Shown here piece after piece: positions 19,095 to 27,942 of a stretch of 64,000 bases of DNA. The notes under the pieces were generated by a model. That model was not told the DNA's origin. It searched no databases and saw only the letters and a program-made list of their open reading frames with translations. The position numbers and the translations under genes were made by a program. How positions within the stretch are numbered: the first letter of the stretch is position 1; every line of letters starts with the position of its first letter. The stretch comes from Flavobacterium phragmitis (GTDB lineage Bacteria; Bacteroidota; Bacteroidia; Flavobacteriales; Flavobacteriaceae): positions 309,533 through 373,532 of the forward strand of contig NZ_FOMH01000006.1 of the NCBI RefSeq assembly GCF_900112575.1. Reading direction: 5' to 3'.

Positions 19095-20033
19095 ATGAAA
19101 GGACCCTTATTTTACTCAAAAATATTACTTTTTGGAGAGTACGGAATTATCCGCGATTCAAAAGGGCTGGCTATTCCTTATAACTTTTACAATGGCGCTT
19201 TAAAAAAGTCTGAAGAGCCTTCAGACGAAGCTATCGCATCAAATAAAAGTTTAAGAAGTTTTGCTTCCTATCTTGAAGTTCTACAAACACAACAGCCAGA
19301 ATTGGTTACTTTTGATTTAGAAAATCTTAAAAACGATGTCGAAACCGGAATGTATTTCGATTCTAGTATACCTCAAGGATACGGCGTTGGAAGCAGCGGT
19401 GCACTTGTAGCGGCGATTTATGATAAATATGCGGCTAACAAAATTACGGTTTTAGAGAATCTAACACGCGAAAAACTACTTCAGTTAAAAAATATATTCT
19501 CTCAAATGGAGAGCTTTTTCCACGGAAAAAGTTCTGGTTTAGATCCGTTGAACAGCTATTTGAGCATTCCGATTTTAATTAATTCTAAGGATAATATCCA
19601 AACAACTGGTATTCCAACTCAAAGTTTGGACGGAAAAGGTGCTGTGTTCTTGCTAGACTCTGGAATTATTGGAGAAACGGCTCCAATGATCAGCATTTTT
19701 ATGGAAAACCTGAAAGACAAAGGTTTCCGTGCCATGCTTAAAAACCAATTCGTAAAATACACAGACATCTGCATCGACAACTTTTTGCATGGCGACATGA
19801 AGTCTTTGATTGGTAATACTAAAAAACTTTCTAAAGTTGTTTTAAATAACTTCAAACCAATGATTCCGGAACAGTTTCATGCTATCTGGCAGAAGGGAAT
19901 CGATACCAACGATTATTACCTAAAACTTTGCGGTTCTGGTGGAGGCGGTTATATTCTTGGTTTTACAGAAGATTTAGAACGTGCAAAAGCCTCTCTGAAA
20001 GACTTCAAATTAGAAGTTGTTTATCAGTTTTAA
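19095..20033 (+). CDS. Mevalonate-kinase-like GHMP kinase
   Basis: A 312-residue kinase. SKILLFGEYGI (8-18) is the N-terminal GHMP signature, GYGVGSSGALVAA (95-107) is the ATP loop and CGSGGGG (279-285) the third motif. Residues SFFHGKSSGLDPLN match mevalonate-kinase active-site segments. With the decarboxylase upstream, the likely reaction is phosphorylation of mevalonate; a phosphomevalonate kinase role is a weaker alternative. Residues 36-56 (rich in S, E, K and A) look like a low-complexity insertion. Confidence 0.87.
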   Translation: MKGPLFYSKILLFGEYGIIRDSKGLAIPYNFYNGALKKSEEPSDEAIASNKSLRSFASYLEVLQTQQPELVTFDLENLKNDVETGMYFDSSIPQGYGVGSSGALVAAIYDKYAANKITVLENLTREKLLQLKNIFSQMESFFHGKSSGLDPLNSYLSIPILINSKDNIQTTGIPTQSLDGKGAVFLLDSGIIGETAPMISIFMENLKDKGFRAMLKNQFVKYTDICIDNFLHGDMKSLIGNTKKLSKVVLNNFKPMIPEQFHAIWQKGIDTNDYYLKLCGSGGGGYILGFTEDLERAKASLKDFKLEVVYQF

Positions 20034-20173
20034 TTTACTTAAAAGCCGAAGTTATACCGATTGGACAAAATATATAGTCCAAAAAACTGAACTATTATTG
20101 TCCTAAATAACATTTACATGTGGTATTATTTGAGTAGATTTTTATAAGTTTTCATCCTAAAAAGTTATTTATT

Positions 20174-20764
20174 ATGAAAAGTATTTTTAAAATAATCAAA
20201 GCAACTTTTTTAGGAGGAATTCTCTTTTTAGCGCCTTTAGTGGTATTGCTTGTTATTCTTGAAAAAGGATATGGCATAATTCAGAAAGTCACTCTTCCAT
20301 TGGTCAATAATCTTCCAAGAGTACATGTTTTAGGAATTGCACTTCAGGAACTTGTTGGTATCGTTATTATTATTCTGATTTGTTTTATCGCTGGTTTACT
20401 GGCAAGAACTGCTAAAGCAAAAAATCTAATCCAAAAACTAGAAGACGGCATTTTAAGTTTTGTTCCCGGATATTCGTTTATGAAAAGCATGAACGAAAAT
20501 ATTATGGGAATTGAATCTAAAGAAGATTTAAAAGTAATTCTCGTTCCTACTGATGCAGGCTTACAGTTTGCTTTTTTAATCGAACAAATAGACGACAACA
20601 ACTTTACGGTTTTTGTTCCAGATGCGCCAAATCCTTGGAGTGGTTCGGTGGTTTTTGTGGAGAAAAAAGATATCAAAGAAATTGATATGACGCAAAAACA
20701 AGCTTTGGCCTGTATTCGAAAATTAGGTTTTGGGTCTAAAGAATTGTTAAAAAATAAACTCTAA
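20174..20764 (+). CDS. DUF502 family membrane protein
   Basis: A 196-residue protein with two N-terminal membrane segments (about 11-33 and 50-72) followed by a soluble domain containing GIESKEDLKVILVPTDAG and the conserved VFVPDAPNPWSGSVVFV segment typical of DUF502. The function of this widespread family is not established. It lies between the mevalonate-kinase-like gene and the UbiA gene. Confidence 0.85.
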   Translation: MKSIFKIIKATFLGGILFLAPLVVLLVILEKGYGIIQKVTLPLVNNLPRVHVLGIALQELVGIVIIILICFIAGLLARTAKAKNLIQKLEDGILSFVPGYSFMKSMNENIMGIESKEDLKVILVPTDAGLQFAFLIEQIDDNNFTVFVPDAPNPWSGSVVFVEKKDIKEIDMTQKQALACIRKLGFGSKELLKNKL

Positions 20765-20824
20765 ATTTTTAAAACCAAAAATATCTTTTAACTTCCCTTA
20801 TCTAAACCATCACAAATTTTATCT

Positions 20825-21781
20825 ATGCTAAGCAGACAACATAAACTTTTAATAATGAAAATTGTTAGTCTGTTTTCTGTTGTTAGAGGTTACAACATTC
20901 CTATAATTGTTTTAGCGCAGTATTTATCTGCTATTTTTATTCTGGCTCCAGAAATTCGAGCGCTGGATATTCTGCTAGACTTTTATTTGTTCCTGATTGT
21001 TTTCGCTTCGGCTATTACAATTGCTTCCGGTTATATTATCAATAATTTTTATGACAGCCAGAAAGACTTAATAAACAGACCAAATAAGTCAATGCTGGAT
21101 CGTTTGGTTAGTCAGAAAACAAAACTGAATGTTTATTTCTGTTTAAATTTTCTTGCTGTTTTAATGGCTTCCATAGTATCTTGGCGCGCTTTCTTATTCT
21201 TTTCTGTCTATATTTTCATGATTTGGTTTTATTCTCATAAGATCAAAAAATACCCAATTATCGGAAATCTTATGTCGGCGTTGTTGGCAGTAATTCCGTT
21301 TTTTGCCATTTTATTGTATTTCTATAATAAAATTTCGTTTGAAGAAATTGAGAATCATATGAGTCATTTTGTGGTAATTTCGGCGCATGCGGTTTTCTTG
21401 TTTCTGCTTTTATTGATTCGCGAAATGATTAAAGATCTGGAAAATCTAAAAGGCGACCTAGTAAGCGATTACAGAACAATTCCTGTTTTGTATGGCGAAA
21501 AAATCTCGAAGCAAATTATAACTATTTTGACGCTATTAACTGTTTTACCTGTTTATGTATTGGTGAATGTTTATGATGTGGGTTATATGGACATTTATTT
21601 TTATGTCTGTTTTGGGGTTTTACTTTTCTTCCTGATTTACTTGTGGAAGTCTGATTCTAAAGAGCAATATTTAAGACTTCATAATGTTCTGAAATTCCTT
21701 ATTGTCTCTGGCGTATGCTGTATCGTTCTGATTAATCCGAGTGTTTTGTGGCATGGAAGGGAATTGATTTCTAATTACTAA
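20825..21781 (+). CDS. UbiA-family prenyltransferase
   Basis: A 318-residue integral membrane protein with about eight or nine membrane helices. The first aspartate-rich motif is NNFYDSQKDLINRPNK (D77 and D81) and the second is in REMIKDLENLKGDLVSDYRTIP (around 199-220), both needed for the diphosphate substrate. Members near mevalonate genes in Flavobacteria are usually annotated as geranylgeranylglycerol-phosphate geranylgeranyltransferase-like; the acceptor cannot be read here. A second possible start is the ATG at 20855. It fits as a consumer of the isoprenoids made by the upstream enzymes. Confidence 0.85.
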   Translation: MLSRQHKLLIMKIVSLFSVVRGYNIPIIVLAQYLSAIFILAPEIRALDILLDFYLFLIVFASAITIASGYIINNFYDSQKDLINRPNKSMLDRLVSQKTKLNVYFCLNFLAVLMASIVSWRAFLFFSVYIFMIWFYSHKIKKYPIIGNLMSALLAVIPFFAILLYFYNKISFEEIENHMSHFVVISAHAVFLFLLLLIREMIKDLENLKGDLVSDYRTIPVLYGEKISKQIITILTLLTVLPVYVLVNVYDVGYMDIYFYVCFGVLLFFLIYLWKSDSKEQYLRLHNVLKFLIVSGVCCIVLINPSVLWHGRELISNY

Positions 21782-22145
21782 TTTTTTTTATGCCACAGAG
21801 ATTCGCGAAGATTTCTCAAAGATTCACAACGTTATTTATAGAGCTTTGCAAGCAACCAAATACTTATTATTTTTTTCACGCTTCCGGTACTTATACTACA
21901 ATGTGAACACAAAAATTCAGATTGATTTTCGCCACAAATTCCACAAATTCCACAAAATTTTCACAAATTACAATCTCTAAACTGTTAGCGCAATTAATTT
22001 CACTACTAAGAATTCGTGTTTTTTTACTTGTCTATCGAGATTACAGATTTAACAGATTCTTTTTCTTTGTGCAACTCTGTGCAATCTTTGTGAATATCTG
22101 TGAAATAGCACGCCCTAAATATATTTAAAAGAAGCCTATTGTTTG
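21782..22145. repeat. Gene-free gap with degenerate hairpin words
   Basis: The gap contains partial copies of the CCACAGAGATT, GCCACAAATTCCACAAATT and TTTGTGCAACTCTGTGCAATCTTTGTG repeat words. They pair only loosely (for example CACAGAGATTCGCGAAGATT near 21794 with AATCTTTGTGAATATCTGTG near 22084). Short open frames here are repeat-derived and are not supported as genes. Confidence 0.6.
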
Positions 22146-22233
22146 AAGCTAGCCCCGATTAAAGTGGAAATCTTTTTATTTTTTTGCTGCCAAAAAAATA
22201 AAAAATTGGGAACGAAAAGCGGGAAACCATGTC
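22146..22233 (+). ncRNA. Structured intergenic element, Flavo-1-like candidate
   Basis: The 5' segment TAGCCCCGATTAAAGTGGAA (22150-22169) is followed by an A/T hairpin (T-rich 22173-22186, loop GCTGCC, A-rich 22191-22204) and a 3' segment AACGAAAAGCGGGAAA (22211-22226). The copy on the minus strand at 25679-25765 has the same three-part layout with a different hairpin sequence. This resembles the Flavo-1 RNA motif known from Flavobacteria, as far as I remember it; the assignment is tentative. It lies about 120 bases before the rluB-type gene. Confidence 0.45.
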
Positions 22234-22353
22234 TCAAAAAAATGCAGAATGTATTGCTTCTAAAACTCTTAGAACAAAATGCTATCAATCTAAGAACATT
22301 GAACTTAAGATTATTAGCAGGAAAAAACTATCTTTGCACAAATTAATGATTTT

Positions 22354-23262
22354 ATGAACAACAAGGAAGGCAATAATAAGAGAGGCGGATCAAGACCAAA
22401 CAGCTCAAGATCAAACTCTAGTAAGCCAAAACCTCCTATGGCGAAACGTGCGCAAGGGCCTAAAAAAGTAAAACCTGAAGTTAAAGCCGCACAAGAAGCT
22501 GCTGCTGAAAAACTTAGAAAACAAAACACTCCAGCAAAGAGACAGAAAGCTTCTGACGAAATTCGTCTGAACAAATATATCTCGAATTCTGGTGTTTGTT
22601 CTCGTCGCGATGCGGATATTTATATTCAGTCTGGAAACGTTAAAGTGAACGGGGTTCCTGTAACTGAAATGGGGTATTTGGTAAAATTAAACGATGTGGT
22701 AAACTTTGATGGTGTTGTGCTGACTCCTGAAAAGAAAGAATATATTTTATTGAATAAACCTAAAAACTTTACAACGGCGCTTGATGAAGGTCAAGAATAT
22801 CGTAACGTTCTAGAGCTTGTTCGTGGTGCAACCAATGCAAAAATCTCTCCTATCGGAAGAATGGATAAAAACACAACAGGTTTATTGGTCTTTACAAACG
22901 ACAACGATATGATTCGTAAGTTTACGCTTCCAAACCAAAAGTCTCCTAAAATTTATCAGGTTTCTTTAGACAAGAATTTGAAATATGAAGATTTAGAAAA
23001 AATTGCTAAAGGTCTTGTTTTAGACGGACACCGCGTTTTTGTTGAAGAAGTAAGCTATATTGATAACGAACCTAAAAGTGAGATTGGTTTAAAATTACGT
23101 ACTGCAAATGTAAAAGTGGTACGCTCTATTTTTGAGTCTTTTGACTACAATGTATTGCGTATTGACCGTGTGTCATTTGCAGGTTTGACCAAAAAGAATC
23201 TTCCAAGAGGAAACTGGCGCTTTTTGACCGATCAAGAAATTATCAATTTGAAAAACATGTAA
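22354..23262 (+). CDS. RluB/RsuA-family pseudouridine synthase
   Basis: A 302-residue enzyme. Residues 1-65 are a basic, low-complexity tail rich in K, S, P and N; the S4 RNA-binding domain starts at EIRLNKYISNSGVCSRR (from 69); the catalytic motif GRMDKNTTGLLVFT has the nucleophilic aspartate D171. Target would be 23S rRNA (RluB-like) or 16S rRNA (RsuA-like); length and tail favour RluB/RluE-like members of Bacteroidota. A terminator follows. Confidence 0.9.
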   Translation: MNNKEGNNKRGGSRPNSSRSNSSKPKPPMAKRAQGPKKVKPEVKAAQEAAAEKLRKQNTPAKRQKASDEIRLNKYISNSGVCSRRDADIYIQSGNVKVNGVPVTEMGYLVKLNDVVNFDGVVLTPEKKEYILLNKPKNFTTALDEGQEYRNVLELVRGATNAKISPIGRMDKNTTGLLVFTNDNDMIRKFTLPNQKSPKIYQVSLDKNLKYEDLEKIAKGLVLDGHRVFVEEVSYIDNEPKSEIGLKLRTANVKVVRSIFESFDYNVLRIDRVSFAGLTKKNLPRGNWRFLTDQEIINLKNM

Positions 23263-23287
23263 TTGTTTCTCCAATTAAAATTATACT

Positions 23288-23318
23288 AAATCCTGTTTTC
23301 TTGAAAACGGGATTTTTT
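23288..23318 (+). terminator. Rho-independent terminator after the pseudouridine synthase
   Basis: AAATCCTGTTTTC (23288-23300) pairs with GAAAACGGGATTT (23303-23315), one wobble, then T run. Confidence 0.75.
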
Positions 23319-23322
23319 ATTT

Positions 23323-23925
23323 TTAGAAACTAAAAAAATTGTGTCCGAAAAGTGTAAATATGGATCTTCCCATAGATTGGCTTTTTTCTTCGACTGTTTC
23401 GTAACATGAAAAACCAAGGATGATTTTTATTCCGGGCGGAATACTGTTTAAGATATCTCTTTTTTGATCTTCAAGAAGTAATTTTACGCTTTCTAATAAT
23501 TGAAGATTATTTCTTAGGTAAGACATCACAAGAAGGGCTGAAAAGTTAAGTATTTCTCTGGCCGTTTCGCTTTTGATTCCAACTTCGTTTGAAATCATTT
23601 CTGAAATTCTTCCTTTTTTGTTGGCGAACAGTTCTTTAAGATAAGTATTTCCTTCTAAACGGTAGCAGTCATCAACTGATAAGATTCTGCCCGCATTAAA
23701 ATCGATTTCCTGGTAAAAAGTCGAATCTTCTTTCATCATCGAGACGATTTCTGTGTAGAAATCAACTTCTTCTGCTTTGTTGTAGAGTCCCATTAGAATT
23801 GTTCCGATTGAGACATCAATTCCCTTTATCAAAAGAGCATCATTTTCGAAATAAAACTTGTTTAGCTTGGAGACAACATTAGATGAAATAAAACGTCTAA
23901 GTTCAATTTGTAGGTTTGGGGTCAT
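23323..23925 (-). CDS. DUF937-like protein
   Basis: A 200-residue soluble, mostly helical protein. The central part (about 90-160: KELFANKKGRISEMIS..., GIKSETAREILNFSALLVMSYL) shows the helical pattern of DUF937 proteins. No catalytic motif or membrane segment is seen. The function is unknown. It is transcribed toward the pseudouridine synthase; its upstream gap (23926-24217) is AT-rich and holds no gene. Confidence 0.72.
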   Translation of the reverse strand: MTPNLQIELRRFISSNVVSKLNKFYFENDALLIKGIDVSIGTILMGLYNKAEEVDFYTEIVSMMKEDSTFYQEIDFNAGRILSVDDCYRLEGNTYLKELFANKKGRISEMISNEVGIKSETAREILNFSALLVMSYLRNNLQLLESVKLLLEDQKRDILNSIPPGIKIILGFSCYETVEEKSQSMGRSIFTLFGHNFFSF

Positions 23926-24217
23926 ACGTTTAACTTATTTTAGGGGGAAACAATTATTTAAACTTATTCAAAATAACCGACAAAGTGAGGCTTTTTATCG
24001 TTTATTGGGATAAAAATATAAAATATATTAACATTTCCAAAAAATAAGTTAATTTTTTAGATGGTCGATTTTCAAGTATTTAGCTTAGAAAATTAAAGAC
24101 ATCAACAAATATAAAGCTTAACGCAACGTATAAGACACAAAATTATTTTTAAAATTTTAAGAGTTTTTTCTAAAAATTAAAAAATATAAGAAAAAGCTTA
24201 AAGTCAAATTAACTATA

Positions 24218-24718
24218 TTAGAAAATTAATGCTCTATTTTGCCATAGAACGGTAAGAAAAATACCAAGGTAAATTATCGAGAAAAGAAAGTTCACAAAAC
24301 TTGAAGCCAAGAATCCGAGAACAGAACCTGTTGCTGCTTTTAAGGCACGTTTATGGTTTTGAGAATCATAAAGCAGTTCGCCTATAAGCGCGCCTACAAA
24401 GGGACCAATTACAACTCCAAACGGAATTGGAGCCAGAATTCCGATAATTAATCCAATGTTGGTTCCCCAGACTCCATAAGAACTTCCACCAAACTTTTTG
24501 GTTCCTTTGGCAGGAATTACATAATCTAAAATGGTGATAATTACCATTAAAACGAAAGTGATTCCTAAAACCCAATAATTGTTTTCTACTGCTTTGGTAA
24601 GATACAAAAGCAACAAACCAACCCAACAGCTTGATAACCCCGGCAATACAGGAAGAAAACTCCCAAAAACGCCTACAATCATGCATATAAAACCCAGCAG
24701 TATTAAAAGTGAATCCAT
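24218..24718 (-). CDS. DUF456 family membrane protein
   Basis: Start at 24718 (MDSLLILLGFICM) places the first membrane helix at the N-terminus; an ATG seven codons upstream is less likely. The 166-residue protein is highly hydrophobic with four to five membrane segments and glycine-rich turns (GSFLPVLPG, GLIIGILAPIPFGVVIGPFVGALIGELL), the glycine-zipper-like hallmark of DUF456. Function is not established. It is divergent from the next gene, with only 46 bases between the starts. Confidence 0.85.
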   Translation of the reverse strand: MDSLLILLGFICMIVGVFGSFLPVLPGLSSCWVGLLLLYLTKAVENNYWVLGITFVLMVIITILDYVIPAKGTKKFGGSSYGVWGTNIGLIIGILAPIPFGVVIGPFVGALIGELLYDSQNHKRALKAATGSVLGFLASSFVNFLFSIIYLGIFLTVLWQNRALIF

Positions 24719-24764
24719 AATATTTTTGTAAATTAGCACTTACAATTTAAGCAATTTTAATAAT

Positions 24765-25148
24765 ATGAAAACCAGTTTGAAAATAGTTTTCTTTCTTTTA
24801 CTTGTCTTTTCAATCGGTGAAAATACATTTGCACAATCTAAGAAACTTTCTGTAGACGACAAATTATTGCAGGATAGTCTTTACAATGGCAACAAGAAAA
24901 AAGCCATGAATTTTTCTATGAAAGATTTTGACAAACTGTTTTTTGAGTTTTTTAATAAAAAGAATGATCCTGATGTCGTTTTGACCAAAACTGAATTTTA
25001 TACTTACACTGTTCAGATAGCCGCTTTTTCAGATAGGCTTATCAAATTATACCCTGAACAAAAGGAAGTTGCAGAAAAAAACAAAGAAAATTGGCTTTCT
25101 GAAAACTATGAAGATTATTTGGAATACAAGGCTTCTCAAAAAAAATAA
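24765..25148 (+). CDS. Small exported protein of unknown function
   Basis: A 127-residue protein with a signal peptide (about 1-24, ending TFAQ). The mature part is charged and helical, without recognised motifs, ending in a lysine-rich tail. It is followed closely by a lipoprotein gene in the same direction, and the pair may be cotranscribed. I do not recognise a family. Confidence 0.75.
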   Translation: MKTSLKIVFFLLLVFSIGENTFAQSKKLSVDDKLLQDSLYNGNKKKAMNFSMKDFDKLFFEFFNKKNDPDVVLTKTEFYTYTVQIAAFSDRLIKLYPEQKEVAEKNKENWLSENYEDYLEYKASQKK

Positions 25149-25182
25149 TCGTATTTTTGTTCTTTCATTCAATTCTAAAACT

Positions 25183-25668
25183 TTGAGGCAGTTTTTTCCT
25201 ATTTTTATTTGTATTGTTTTTAATTCTTGTCAATATTTTGAGAAGCAGGTTCCGTCTGAAAAAGAGTTGCTTCAAAAGGAATTAAAATCAATCAATTGGA
25301 AAGAAGTAGACGAATATCCATCTGTTTCGAACTGCGAAAAAATTGCCGATAAAAAACTTCGCCAGCAATGCTTTTTTGAAGTAATGTCAAATCTTATTGA
25401 AGAAAAATTAAACGTTGACACTTTATCTATTTTATATCCAGAATTGGATACCATCGAAGTAAAAGTAACTGTTTTTCCAAACGCTACAATTAAATTTGAG
25501 CCTCAGTTTCCAAAAGATTCCGTAGCTTATGACACCATTAAAATTGATAGTATTTTACACGCTCGTCTGGTTGATTTTCCCAAAATAAATCCAGCCATAA
25601 AACGCGGTATTCCTGTAAAAACCCAATTTATTCTTCCAGTTATTTTAAAAGCAAAAGACGAGAAATAG
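25183..25668 (+). CDS. Lipoprotein of unknown function, probable TTG start
   Basis: The frame extends upstream to an ATG at 25069, but that would overlap the previous gene by 80 bases and place a charged stretch before the signal. TTG at 25183 gives a clean lipoprotein signal (LRQFFPIFICIVFNSC), lipid-modified cysteine about residue 16, and 161 residues in total. The mature part contains ...ILYPELDTIEVKVTVFPNATIKFEPQFP..., similar to the TonB-box-free C-terminal beta strands of envelope proteins, but no family is assigned. It ends 13 bases before a structured repeat on the other strand. Confidence 0.65.
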   Translation: MRQFFPIFICIVFNSCQYFEKQVPSEKELLQKELKSINWKEVDEYPSVSNCEKIADKKLRQQCFFEVMSNLIEEKLNVDTLSILYPELDTIEVKVTVFPNATIKFEPQFPKDSVAYDTIKIDSILHARLVDFPKINPAIKRGIPVKTQFILPVILKAKDEK

Positions 25669-25678
25669 TTTAATTAAA

Positions 25679-25765
25679 TCAAGGAGCTCATTCCTGCTGT
25701 CCACTATATCTTTTGTGGTGAACCCCACCACAAAAGGATGCCGCTCCCATCAGGGCTAGGACATT
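25679..25765 (-). ncRNA. Structured intergenic element, Flavo-1-like candidate (second copy)
   Basis: Read on the minus strand it has TAGCCCTGATGGGAGCGGCA, then a perfect 11-base hairpin CTTTTGTGGTG/CACCACAAAAG (25710-25720 and 25726-25736), then AGTGGACAGCAGGAA. The layout matches the element at 22146-22233. It lies between two convergent genes, directly after the GT2 gene on its strand. Confidence 0.5.
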
Positions 25766-25780
25766 TGTTTTCAAAAGAGT

Positions 25781-26884
25781 TTACTTTTTAAATTGCCGAC
25801 CTTTCCATTCATAAGAACCAAAAAAACTATACAACGCTACAATTGAACTAAAAAATGGGTAAAGCAAACTGCTTAACAACAAACTTTTTATTCGAGTTCC
25901 TGTTAAAAATTGATTGGTTATGGATAATAAAATAAAGTCGGTTAAAAACTTAAAAAAGGCAAATAAAACCAAAATTGGATAACTTAGAACTCCAAATAAG
26001 AATAAGAAAAAACTAACGACTAAAGTTAGATTACCGAAGAAAACAATCAAGCCTAAAAACTTTCCGAAAGTACTTCTATATGAACCTGTTTTAGCCGCCC
26101 AGCGCACTCTCTGGTAAAAAAGAGCTTTCCAGTTTTCGGTTGGTTTTGTTGTTATAATTGCTTCTTTTGCTTTTAGATAACGAACTTCATCTGGGAATTT
26201 CTCCATTGCTTTTTGCAGTAAAAAAACATCGTCTCCGCTGGCGATTTTATCATTCCCTTCAAAACCGTTTAGATTTTCAAACAATAATTTTGTGTATGCA
26301 AAATTGGCTCCATTGCACATAAAGCCTTTATTTAAACCAAAACTTCCAATTGACGCGCCTTGTAAACTCGTTAAATCCAATTGCTGAAAATGATCTAAAA
26401 AAGAATTGTCGCATTGGTATGAAACTGCTCCGGCAAGCATCAAAACTTTATTCTGCTGCATATAATTATCGTAAGTCAAAAGCCAGTTTTCGGGAACAAT
26501 GCAATCGGCATCTGTTGTAATTACCCAATCGGTTTTTACAGACTTCATAGCTGTCGTGATTGCATCTTTTTTGGGAGAATTGGATACTCTAACATTATCA
26601 ATTATAGAAACTTGGAATTTGGATTCTAAAAATTGGGATTTCTCATTAGAGTTATCATCAACCAAAATAACCTCAAATAAATCTGTTGGGTAATTGAGTT
26701 TCGAAATACTATTTAACAGGTTTGGCAAGTTATCCTCTTCATTCCTAAACGGAACAATTATGGTAAAACTCGTTTTTGGTTTTAAATCTGTTTTTTGATA
26801 TTTTCTGACTTTTAAAAAACCATAAATCAGCAAACTAATACTAATTATATAAAGGATCAATATTCCAGATAAAGCAGAAATCAT
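25781..26884 (-). CDS. Glycosyltransferase family 2, membrane-bound
   Basis: A 367-residue protein with one N-terminal membrane segment (about 3-25), a GT-A domain (about 40-270) and two or three C-terminal membrane segments. Motifs: TIIVPFRNEEDNLPNLL (GT2 start), TDADCIVP (DxD-type metal site), SGDDVFLL (acceptor-side aspartates) and QRVRWAAKTG (QxxRW-like). Donor and acceptor sugars are unknown. The start overlaps the stop of the preceding minus-strand gene by 4 bases, so they form an operon. Confidence 0.88.
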   Translation of the reverse strand: MISALSGILILYIISISLLIYGFLKVRKYQKTDLKPKTSFTIIVPFRNEEDNLPNLLNSISKLNYPTDLFEVILVDDNSNEKSQFLESKFQVSIIDNVRVSNSPKKDAITTAMKSVKTDWVITTDADCIVPENWLLTYDNYMQQNKVLMLAGAVSYQCDNSFLDHFQQLDLTSLQGASIGSFGLNKGFMCNGANFAYTKLLFENLNGFEGNDKIASGDDVFLLQKAMEKFPDEVRYLKAKEAIITTKPTENWKALFYQRVRWAAKTGSYRSTFGKFLGLIVFFGNLTLVVSFFLFLFGVLSYPILVLFAFFKFLTDFILLSITNQFLTGTRIKSLLLSSLLYPFFSSIVALYSFFGSYEWKGRQFKK

Positions 26885-27822
26885 GCTGTTTTGGTTTTAA
26901 AATTAAGCACAAAATAACTTCCTAAAATCACCGGAAGCACCACATTCAAAAACCACATTAAAGTACTAATAAAAACAACAATCCATTCGTTTACGCCTAG
27001 AATTCCGAAGAAATACATCGCAACACTTCCTTTTACGGCAAAGTCCAAAAACTGAAATGTTGGTAATGAAGAAGCTAGAAAATAAACCGATGTCACAGTT
27101 GCAATCAAAATGGAATAAGGTAAATCGACATCAAAAGCCAAAAACAAAAAGTAATACTGATGCGAAAAAACCAAATAACGTAAAATGCCTAAAACAATAT
27201 TTTTCCGATGAACCGTTTTCGGAATTTCATTGATTTTATGAATCAGTTTTTCAATCGAATATCCTTTGATTTTGATTTTCTTTAAAGAGAACAAAACAAT
27301 CAAAAGCAATACAAATCCGCCAAACAAAATGGCTACTGTTTTGGTTGTAATAATGTGGTATTGTGCATTGAAATACATCAAACCAAATATTCCAAAAATG
27401 ACCGTTAAAATCATCTGGATTCCGTTGCAGATTAAGTTCAGGAAAACGACTCTTTTAGCTTCCGATTTTGGATAATACAATGCTTTTCCAGCGTACTCAC
27501 CTACCCCATTTGGCGTAAAAATTCCAGCTGTCAACGCGGCTAAAACCTGTTTTGTGGCTTCGTAAACAGATATTTTATGAATGACCTGAGCCAAATTCTG
27601 CCACTTCAATATCTCGAAATAACGATTCAAAACACTCAAAAGAAGAATAAACGAAATCCCTAAAACCGATTGGTTTTTCTTGAACAAGACAATAAACTTC
27701 TGCCAGTCTAATTTGTCGTTGTTAGCCAGCTGATTATATATAAAATAAAATGCGCCGCCAACAATTAAAAGTTTGGCCAGAAGAACTAGGAATTGCTTAG
27801 CTTTGTGAGGAATTGAAATCAT
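26881..27822 (-). CDS. YbhN-type membrane protein (lysylphosphatidylglycerol-synthase-like flippase domain)
   Basis: A 313-residue integral membrane protein with about eight membrane segments in the order of the LPG-synthase transmembrane domain family. The conserved segment TAGIFTPNGVGEYAGKALYY (about 94-113) is its hallmark. There is no soluble synthase domain, so it is the stand-alone type. These proteins are thought to move lipids or lipid-linked intermediates; together with the overlapping GT2 gene it may act in glycolipid or lipid-linked sugar export, which is inference. Confidence 0.82.
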   Translation of the reverse strand: MISIPHKAKQFLVLLAKLLIVGGAFYFIYNQLANNDKLDWQKFIVLFKKNQSVLGISFILLLSVLNRYFEILKWQNLAQVIHKISVYEATKQVLAALTAGIFTPNGVGEYAGKALYYPKSEAKRVVFLNLICNGIQMILTVIFGIFGLMYFNAQYHIITTKTVAILFGGFVLLLIVLFSLKKIKIKGYSIEKLIHKINEIPKTVHRKNIVLGILRYLVFSHQYYFLFLAFDVDLPYSILIATVTSVYFLASSLPTFQFLDFAVKGSVAMYFFGILGVNEWIVVFISTLMWFLNVVLPVILGSYFVLNFKTKTA

Positions 27823-27942
27823 GCCGCAAAAGTAAAGCTATTTCGCAAAGATTCACGAAGAAATCACAAAGATACACGGAGAAAATAAAAACTTTGTGAA
27901 TCTCTGTGGCAACTTGGCGAAACTTGGTGTAACCAACAAAGA

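Noticed and set aside
21922..22128. 68-residue open frame in the gap after the UbiA gene
   Set aside because: It is made of intergenic repeat words (ATTCCACAAATT type) and has no conserved features.
22143..22346. 67-residue open frame before the pseudouridine synthase
   Set aside because: It covers the structured element and A/T hairpin; composition is lysine-rich low complexity and no start context supports it.
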